Assembly (NCBI GenBank): GCA_016946835.1
Contig: JACVTC010000067.1
Location: forward strand, 787,501-802,500
Reading direction: 5' to 3'
Length of the DNA stretch: 15,000 bases
DNA from: Neocallimastix lanati (nom. inval.)
Lineage: Eukaryota > Neocallimastigomycota > Neocallimastigomycetes > Neocallimastigales > Neocallimastigaceae
This document shows, one piece after another, positions 9,205 to 15,000 of this stretch. The notes beneath the pieces are model-generated. The model saw nothing but the letters and a program-made list of their open reading frames with translations, searched no databases and had not been told where the DNA came from. The position numbers were made by a program, and so were the translations under genes. Each line of letters opens with the position of its first letter. The first letter of the stretch is position 1.

Positions 9205-9249
9205 AAATATGGTATAGCTTAGTATAACTGGGAAGGAGCGAACGATTGA

Positions 9250-9378
9250 ATGAAAACAAAAGTGATTGTGAAGAAAGTGATCACTCAAGAGCATGGATCT
9301 TACTGTGTCATTACCCTATTACAATATCTATTTTTTTTTTTAATATTTATTACCACTTCATTATATATTTTATATTAA
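9250..9378 (+). CDS. Short ORF in a GC island, doubtful
   Basis: A 42-codon frame starting MKTKVIVKKVITQEHGSYCV, whose second half is a hydrophobic Leu/Phe/Ile/Tyr run produced by T-rich DNA. The first half lies in a distinct GC-richer island (about 9213-9318) with near-normal codon use, which is why it is listed. There is an in-frame TGA directly before the ATG and no recognisable family. It may be a gene remnant or a single orphan exon rather than a working gene. The island also holds a perfect palindrome AGTGATCACT (9276-9285). Confidence 0.2.
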   Translation: MKTKVIVKKVITQEHGSYCVITLLQYLFFFLIFITTSLYILY

Positions 9379-9542
9379 TTATACATTAATACTTATATGG
9401 AATATTTTTATTATTAGAATTTATTATTATTCTTTTTTTATTAACTTTTTATATTAAATTAAAAAGAAAAGATTTAATTAGAATTAATTATACTTTATAT
9501 TAATTTTAAATGAACAAACAAATAAACAAACAAACAAACAAA

Positions 9543-9614
<72 letters not shown>

Positions 9615-9912
9615 ATATTATAAAATAATATTTAAAAAAAAAAATAAATAATAAATACTAAATATAAATGTATAAATATTTAGTATATTATATAAAATAT
9701 ATATATTTTATATAATATATATATATATATTTATTTATTTATTTGTTCAAAAAGAATTCTTTTTTTTTTTTTTTTTTATCGAGTTTGCTATATTAAATAT
9801 AATTAATTATAAATTTATCTATTACAATATTTATTTATTCATTTATATACTTATATATTCATTTCAAATTAAATTAGTTTAATTAGAAAAGTATATTAAA
9901 TATTTTTTTTTT

Positions 9913-9960
<48 letters not shown>

Positions 9961-10009
9961 TAAGAACAAGTATAATAAAAAATAAAATATAATTAGTTAA
10001 TATAAATAG

Positions 10010-10042
<33 letters not shown>
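9379..10042. other. AT-rich region with AAAT repeats, upstream of the SAYSvFN gene
   Basis: Contains a CAAA/AAAT tetranucleotide tract (about 9513-9612), AT runs near 9715-9731, T runs (9759-9777 and about 9917-9954), and an A run (10012-10043) that directly abuts the ATG of the next gene. The promoter must lie here, but no specific motif can be singled out. Confidence 0.6.
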
Positions 10043-10046
<4 letters not shown>

Positions 10047-10782
10047 TACAGAAAGCACCAAAAGCACCTAGACGAGCAAAAGTATTGCAAAAAAAATTCA
10101 ATATATATAATGAAATAAAGTTTTTTAAAAAGATGTATTTTCATTATTATTAAGCTATTTTCCATTTACATTAACAATAATAATATCTTATTTTTTATTT
10201 TATTTTTTTTTTTTTGGTAATATATAATTATAAAATTTTATTCATAACATAAAATAAAAAACAAAAAATTAAAAACAAAAAACAAAAATAGAGGCAAGAA
10301 GAATTAAAGAAAAGAAAAGAAGGTAATTTTTCTAATTTTTCTATCTATCTATCTATTAAAAATAAAAATTATATAGTATAATAAATAAAATTTCAGTACA
10401 TACATTCATTTGATAAAAAATTAATAATAAGTAAATAAATTAAAATATTTTTTATATTCAAGAAACTAATTTGTTAATTCGTTCATTTAATATTATTATT
10501 AACATTATTATTATTATTATTATAATATTATTATATATGCATATAATTATTTTTATATCATTCTATAATTATATATATTCATTTCTTTTCTTTACTTTTT
10601 TAAACTTTCTCTAAATATATATTTTAGACCTTGCTAAAGCAAAAGAAGAAGAAAATAAAACAATATTTACTCAAAGAAATATAACCATTTTTGGTATATG
10701 GCTCGTACTTCAATTAATATTTGCCTATTTAGAATTTGGAACCATCTTCCTCATAATATCAATTGCTATACTTATTTATATG

Positions 10783-10835
<53 letters not shown>

Positions 10836-11294
10836 TTTTATTTTTTTTTTAATTATTTATTTAATATTATTGTTTTTATATATTTTATTTTGTATTAAAA
10901 TATTCTTATTATAAAAAAATAATTAAACATTATTTTTTTTTATTTTTTATATATTTTCTATAATAATATAATATATAATAATTTAAATAAATTTATATAT
11001 GTATATATATATTTATTACTTCATTGATATGAAATTGAATATTTTTATTTATTATGATATATAAAATGTCACAAATTTTCACATCCCTACTTATAAAATT
11101 ATATTATATAATATATTTTTTTTTTCTACTCTTTCTCTCTACATCATATTACCAAACAATATAAAAAGAATACGAGTACAGCAGAAAAAGATCCAGAAAA
11201 GAAATCAGCTTATAGTGTATTTAATAAGAATTGTGAACGGTTAGACGGACAAATTACCACGGCAACATTTGAAAAACAAATTTACAGTAGATAA
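10043..11294 (+). CDS. SAYSD1: SAYSvFN-domain protein, ER membrane (SAYSD1-like), four exons
   Basis: Exons: 10043-10081, 10292-10322, 10628-10782 and 11169-11294, giving 116 residues. The signature SAYSVFN is intact at residues 88-94, followed by a short conserved-type tail ending in Arg. Residues 1-34 are basic and charged (MVQKAPKAPRRAK, then a Lys/Glu/Arg helix). Residues about 40-75 are hydrophobic (IFGIWLVLQLIFAYLEF, GTIFLIISIAILIYM) and could be two membrane segments or a hairpin. In animals SAYSD1 sits in the ER membrane near the translocon, binds ribosomes and UFM1, and helps clear stalled nascent chains; the fungal role is inferred. Exon phases agree (0, 1, 0). The last acceptor is AAAAG, less usual. 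Exons 3 and 4 are certain. The first exon boundary (donor GTATTG at 10082) is the weakest call: the unspliced frame would stop after 36 codons. Confidence 0.88.
10786..10834 (+). repeat. ATT microsatellite starting at the donor of SAYSvFN intron 3
   Basis: Intron 3 (10783-11168, 386 bp) begins GT and then passes at once into about sixteen ATT units. The tract therefore occupies the donor's downstream bases (GTATTA). Length changes here would leave the GT intact but alter the intron start. Confidence 0.85.
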
Positions 11295-11876
11295 ACTAAA
11301 TATATTTCATATTATAAAAATATATATAGTTATTTTAACTTAAGTTTATATATATAATAAAATTACTCTATTGAGATTTTTTTAAAAAATAAATAATAAA
11401 ATAAAACGAAAAATAATAATTTCTAAAAGTATAATAAGTAAAGATAATAATATTAAAAAAAAAAAAAAAAAAAAAAATAAAAATAAAAATAGATAAATGT
11501 TAACATACGATTTAAAAAAAAAAAAAAAAAAAACTAAATTTTATAAATTTTATCTTTTAAATAAACACCCTTATAATAAATTAGAATAAATTAAATTAAA
11601 TTTCTATTATTTATCTATTAGTAATTAATTAAACTAAACGAAAAATAAAAAATTCAAAAATAATCCAAAAATAATAAAGTATAAAATATTGTTATGATTT
11701 ATCCAGTTTTATATAATATATATATATATTGTACCCATGAACTTATATATTTATTTATTTATTTATTTATATAATTTTTAAACCAATAAATAAGAAAGTA
11801 AAGATATAATTCATTAGATGTATTATTGAAGAAAATTAAAATCATTATATCCTATTGTTATGATTATATTCATAGT

Positions 11877-11921
<45 letters not shown>

Positions 11922-11944
11922 TATTAATTATTTATTATTATTAC
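11295..11944. other. AT-rich 3' flank of the SAYSvFN gene
   Basis: No coding signal on either strand. Has A runs (about 11455-11477 and 11514-11532), TTTA repeats (about 11751-11770) and an AAT/ATT run (about 11880-11945). The 3' untranslated region of the SAYSvFN gene must end here, but no unique polyadenylation signal can be chosen among many AATAAA-like sequences. Confidence 0.55.
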
Positions 11945-12019
11945 ACATATAAGGTTTCTGGATTGAGCCCCTCCTGAATTTATATTTGTATGGGAACGAT
12001 TTTTCGTCCTCCCAGAGTG

Positions 12020-12020
<1 letters not shown>
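11945..12020 (+). other. GC-richer island ending in a T50 run, unassigned
   Basis: About 75 bases of markedly GC-richer DNA. It includes a hairpin at 11992-12013: GGGA and ACGA (11992-11999), loop TTTT, then TCGT, two unpaired C, and TCCC. It ends directly in T50. A plus-strand transcript would therefore be hairpin followed by U run, the form of a Pol III terminator, but no A box or B box was found. A piece of an old repeat is equally possible. Strand is inferred only from the T run. Confidence 0.3.

Positions 12021-12097
<77 letters not shown>
12021..12097. repeat. T50 homopolymer followed by GTTTT repeats
   Basis: Fifty consecutive T (12021-12070), then GTTTT four times and G plus seven T. 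Read on the minus strand this gives only a poly-Lys frame, so an apparent 63-codon minus ORF here is not credible. This is the longest homopolymer in the window. Confidence 0.95.
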
Positions 12098-12204
12098 TAC
12101 TCCTATAAATGACATTGGGATTTGCTCGCCATGATTACAGTATTTCTGTCGCTAGAACAATATGTATATATAATAATGGTTAGCACAGATGAACACTTGA
12201 TTCT

Positions 12205-12222
12205 GTGACGTGACGTGACGTG
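12205..12222. promoter_or_regulatory. Tandem GTGAC repeat (CRE/bZIP-like)
   Basis: GTGAC three times (12205-12219) followed by GTG makes overlapping TGACGTG sites, the core recognised by many bZIP activators of the CREB/ATF type. It lies about 190 bases upstream of an ATG at 12410 and of a TATATATAAA (12378-12387). An inverted repeat CACAGA/TCTGTG (12184-12189/12202-12207) touches its left end. Function is inferred from motif identity alone. Confidence 0.35.
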
Positions 12223-12377
12223 TCTTTTGAGAGAAAGAGGATTCATTTGTAGTTTATGCCTTCCTTCTTACCTTCCTTCCTTGATGATGGTTCAAAAAAA
12301 ATAAGAAAAAGAAAAAAAGAAAGAGAGAGATCACTGAAAAAAAAAAAAAAAAGAAAGAAAAAAAAAAAGCCCCTTAG

Positions 12378-12387
12378 TATATATAAA
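12378..12387 (+). promoter_or_regulatory. TATA-like box in a GC-richer context
   Basis: TATATATAAA with GC-richer flanks (CCCCTTAG before, GTGTTGCCGTCC after), unlike the generic AT tracts around it. It is 22 bases before the ATG at 12410, so a start site 25-30 bases downstream would fall at or past that ATG. That suggests either a very short leader or a non-coding transcript. Confidence 0.35.
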
Positions 12388-12409
12388 GTGTTGCCGTCCG
12401 TTATAGGGA

Positions 12410-12631
12410 ATGTCTTTTAACGTTAGCCTAGCCTTACTAAGAGGGAGAGAGAGGTCCTCCTCCACATCGATGCCCAAAAAACCGGTAATGACAAAGAATT
12501 CTAATGTAAGAGTCTGGATAGACGTTCAATGGAGAGAGAGAGAGAGAGAGAGAGAAGAGACAGGAGGCTCTCCTATTGTTGTCCTATTGACCTATTGGTC
12601 CTATTGGTCCTATTGTTCTCTCTCTTATTAA
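12410..12631 (+). CDS. 73-codon ORF with Arg-Glu and CCTATTG-encoded repeats, doubtful
   Basis: Starts MSFNVSLALLRGRERSSSTS and has no recognised domain. The middle is an alternating Arg-Glu run made by a GA12 dinucleotide tract (12532-12555). The end is a Tyr/Trp/Ser-rich repeat (LTYWSYWSYCSLSY) made by five CCTATTG units. GC content and codon use of the first 40 codons are closer to the real exons than to intergenic DNA. Upstream lie a TATA-like box and GTGAC repeats. It could be a young or orphan gene, an exon whose partner is not seen, or chance openness across repeats. Confidence 0.25.
   Translation: MSFNVSLALLRGRERSSSTSMPKKPVMTKNSNVRVWIDVQWREREREREETGGSPIVVLLTYWSYWSYCSLSY
12532..12615. 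repeat. GA microsatellite and five CCTATTG units
   Basis: GA repeated 12 times (12532-12555), a small hairpin AGGAG/CTCCT (12563-12575), then CCTATTG at 12572, 12583, 12591, 12600 and 12609 with spacings of 11, 8, 9 and 9. A CTCTCTC tract just after (about 12617-12625) is complementary to the GA run, so the CCTATTG units would sit in the loop of a large hairpin. Confidence 0.75.
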
Positions 12632-12639
12632 TCTCAGTC

Positions 12640-13709
12640 TAAAAAAAAAGAGTTTTAAAAATAATTATATATATTATATATATTATATATATATAATACA
12701 TTTACAAATAATTTATTAAAAAAAAAAAAAAAAAAAAAATAGTTCCTTCTTTCTCTTCCTCTCTAATCATCAAATTAATCCTTTATTCATTCCTTTTTTT
12801 TTTTTTTTCTTTTTTTTTTTTTATGTTATTTTTTTTTAATATTTTATTACTGAATAAAAAAAAAAAAATTATCATTATCATTATTATCATTATTATAAAA
12901 TATGTATAAAAAATTTTTTGGTATAATCAGTTAAGAAATTTTTTTTTTTTTAATCAAGGTTAATACGTTATAAAATATTATAATAAATAAATAAATAAAT
13001 AAATTTTTTTTTTAAAAAAAAAAAAAAAAAAACTAATATATATTTTTATTCATTAGTTATTCAATTATTTATTATTCCCTTTTTTTCCTTATTTTCTCTT
13101 TCTTTCTCTTTCTTCTATCTTTCTCTTTTCCTTTTTAATACTACAAATTCATTCATGTCTTAAAATGATTATATAATACTTTTTTTTTGAATAATATTAT
13201 TAAAGATAATATATATATATTTTGTTTTGTTTTGTTTTCATTCTTTTTATATATATATATATTATATTAAAATATTTTATTATAATTTTATTTTTATTTT
13301 TATTAAATTATTATTATTATTATTATTATTATAAATTATTTTTATTTTAATCTTTATTTTTAAATTTTTATCTTTATTTGCATACTTTTTTTTTCCTCCT
13401 TTTTTTTTATTTTTTTTTATTTTTTTTTTTTATTTTTATCATCATTATATAACTTTAAATTTTTATTTTATTTGCATCCTTCTTTCTTTCTTTTTTTTTT
13501 TTTTTTTTTTTTAATTTTTTATTTTTTAATTATTATCATTATTTATTATTTATGATTTTAAATAAAAAAAAAATTTTTTTATTATAATACTTTTTTTTTT
13601 TTTTTATTATCATTATTTATTATTTATGATTTTAAAGAAAAAAAATATATAATTTATATAAAATGTATATAAAAAAAATTAAAAATAATAAAATGAAAAT
13701 AAAAAAAAT

Positions 13710-13752
<43 letters not shown>

Positions 13753-14148
13753 AACAATAGCTTTTTTAAATAAAATTAAACAAAAATAAAAATAAAAATT
13801 AATATAAAAAACATTATGTCAATAATAATGCTTATTATTTTATTGCTATCTTTTTTATTTTTTGTTTTATTATTTTACTATTGTTATTTTTTCTTCTATT
13901 TTTTTTTTTTTTCATTTTTTTTTTAAAAAGAATTAAATTGTAAATCATTATATTTTAAATAATTTCCCATAAATATTAATTATAGATTTGCTGATTTATT
14001 TTTATTTTTTTTTTATATTTTTTATTTTTTTAAAAGTTTCTTTTATATATTATTTTTTTTATTTTATTTAATTGATTTTATATTTGAAATATAAATTAAA
14101 ATTTTTTTTATTAATGTATTTGCTGATAGTCTAATAACCCTTTCAAAC
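12640..14148. other. Repetitive AT-rich region downstream of eIF4E
   Basis: No gene on either strand. It contains an exact 33-nt direct repeat (13530-13562 and 13604-13636), a second looser pair around TTTGCATNCTT (about 13360-13389 and 13454-13480), CTTT-rich tracts (13085-13135), an AT run (about 13730-13751) and many T runs. ATTTGCTGAT occurs at 13986-13995 and 14118-14127. The right end is the eIF4E 3' untranslated region. Confidence 0.6.
13530..13636. repeat. Exact 33-nt direct repeat, 74-nt period
   Basis: The sequence beginning TTATTATCATTATTTATTAT and ending TGATTTTAAA occurs at 13530-13562 and again at 13604-13636 without a mismatch. Both copies are preceded by T-rich runs and followed by A runs, suggesting recent tandem duplication of a T-run / core / A-run unit. 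Confidence 0.85.
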
Positions 14149-14986
14149 TTAGAGAACGTGTCTTTCCCTAATAATAATTAATAATATAATTAAAAATTAT
14201 ATACATTTAAATATAATAATTGTTATAATAATTAATATTTATTAAATTTAAAAAGAATATATAAATACATTTTAATGTGTAAATTCCAAATAACAAAAAT
14301 AAAAAAATTGTATTCAATTTTATTTTATTATATTAAATTAATTATGTCAAAAAAAATTAACTTACTTTGCTTTACTGCTTTGTTTTCCATCTTCATGTGA
14401 ATTGAATGATAATTTTTCTTGGCCAATTAAAGATTTGAAGTGTTTACTATTATCATTAATAATTATTAATATTTGGATAATTCAAAAATTAGTTTATATT
14501 TTTATATTAATTAAAATATTTATTATATTATTACTATTATAATCACTATTATTATATTTTTATTTTTATTTTTCTTTATTTTATGATTTTCAAAAAAAAA
14601 AAAAAATAAATATATATATATATATTTATTTACCCAATATTTAAGGTTTCTTCTTCATTCTTCCAATTTCTAGTCCAAAGAGCTAATCTATCACCTCTAG
14701 TTCTGACAGAAGCAACAGCACCATTAACTTGTTCTGGGTATTCGAAACTTTCACCAATACAGGCTAATACCTTTATTATTATTAATTTATTTTTATTTTT
14801 AATATTTAAATAGTTTAATATATGTTTTTATTATTGTTATAATTATTACTAAATAAATTTAATTTATTAATAAAGCATATAAAATTTTGATATTTACAAG
14901 ATTCATCCAGTATTCATCAATTTTTGTATTCATTCTTGTTGTTAAGGTAACAGCCCATCTACCACCTTCTTCATTTTGTTTGTCCT
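14149..14986 (-). CDS. EIF4E: Translation initiation factor eIF4E, C-terminal part, four exons (partial)
   Basis: Binds the mRNA 5' cap and recruits eIF4G to start translation. Exons on the minus strand: 14898-14986, 14634-14770, 14366-14446 and 14149-14167. Visible family features in order: DKQNEEGGRW, the region after the cap-binding Trp-Glu pair; DEYWMNLVLACIGESF; NGAVASVRTRGDRLALW, where the Arg after SV, the Arg after GD and the Trp match human R157, K162 and W166, which contact the cap phosphates and base; then IGKHFKSLIG, the NSHEDG loop and the tail SKAKERHVL. Introns are 14771-14897 (127 bp, phase 0), 14447-14633 (187 bp, phase 2) and 14168-14365 (198 bp, phase 2). Only the N-terminal half is missing. 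The short C-terminal loop is like class I eIF4E rather than the 4EHP type. Confidence 0.95.
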
Positions 14987-15000
14987 CTATATATTTTATA
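14987..15000 (-). other. 3' end of an upstream eIF4E intron at the window edge
   Basis: Read on the minus strand, the edge sequence TATAAAATATATAG precedes AG GAC AAA CAA. The family needs Trp-Glu-Asp here. An acceptor at 14987-14988 with a preceding exon ending in G gives the Glu codon, whereas reading straight through gives IKYIED, unlike the family. So the window most likely ends inside an intron. Confidence 0.6.

Noticed and set aside
9213-9240. TAGCTTAGTATAACTGG as a tRNA A box
   Set aside because: No B box follows within tRNA distance and no acceptor stem can be formed.
9953-10165. 70-codon minus-strand ORF with a Phe run
   Set aside because: It overlaps exon 1 of the SAYSvFN gene in antisense and its Phe run comes from the A run before the ATG.
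10698-10898. 66-codon plus-strand ORF with an Ile run
   Set aside because: It is another frame of SAYSvFN exon 3 continuing into the ATT microsatellite of the intron.
11955-12020. tRNA or tRNA-derived SINE on the minus strand (GGGGCTCAATCC resembles a B box)
   Set aside because: The spacing of the B-box bases is wrong and no T-stem pairs around it.
11924-12115. 63-codon minus-strand ORF with a Lys run
   Set aside because: Most of it is the T50 and GTTTT tract read as Lys; no coding signal on either side.

Overview
The window is extremely AT-rich eukaryotic DNA. It has long A and T runs, AT, ATT and AAAT microsatellites, and short coding exons that stand out by higher GC and are split by small AT-rich GT-AG introns. 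Two recognisable conserved eukaryotic proteins (a SAYSvFN-domain protein and eIF4E), a Ser/Asn-rich fungal-looking protein with SP/TP motifs, and the composition suggest an anaerobic gut fungus (Neocallimastigomycota). A dictyostelid-like AT-rich protist is the main alternative. The taxon is inferred, not proven.

Layout: 1-1882 holds the 5' part of a large Ser/Asn-rich gene on the minus strand (two exons; the 3' end is off the left edge). 1883-6000 is intergenic and carries three strong inverted repeats (3007-3041, 3640-3708, 3936-4040), a long ATT microsatellite and a 39-bp minisatellite with six full copies (4807-5051). 6014-6575 holds repeated promoter-like segments leading to a 19-nt GC-rich mini-exon with a perfect GTAAGT donor (6576-6594). 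It is followed by a GC-rich, hairpin-forming intron-like block with a TACTAAC branch-site match. About 7373-8602 is a broken gene on the plus strand for an apparently exported, membrane-anchored protein.

9205-9378 is a small GC island with a 42-codon ORF. 10043-11294 is a four-exon gene for a 116-aa SAYSvFN-domain protein (SAYSD1-like, ER membrane). 11945-12020 and 12100-12640 are GC-richer islands of unknown nature, separated by a T50 run; they carry tandem GTGAC, GA and CCTATTG motifs. 12640-14148 is repetitive AT-rich DNA. 14149-15000 holds the 3' half of an eIF4E gene on the minus strand, with four visible exons including a 19-nt last exon.

The real genes are unrelated housekeeping or regulatory loci, each with its own promoter; nothing suggests an operon or gene cluster. 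The most unusual material is non-coding: the 6014-6832 locus, the perfect hairpins, and the GC islands around 9.2 and 12.0-12.6 kb.
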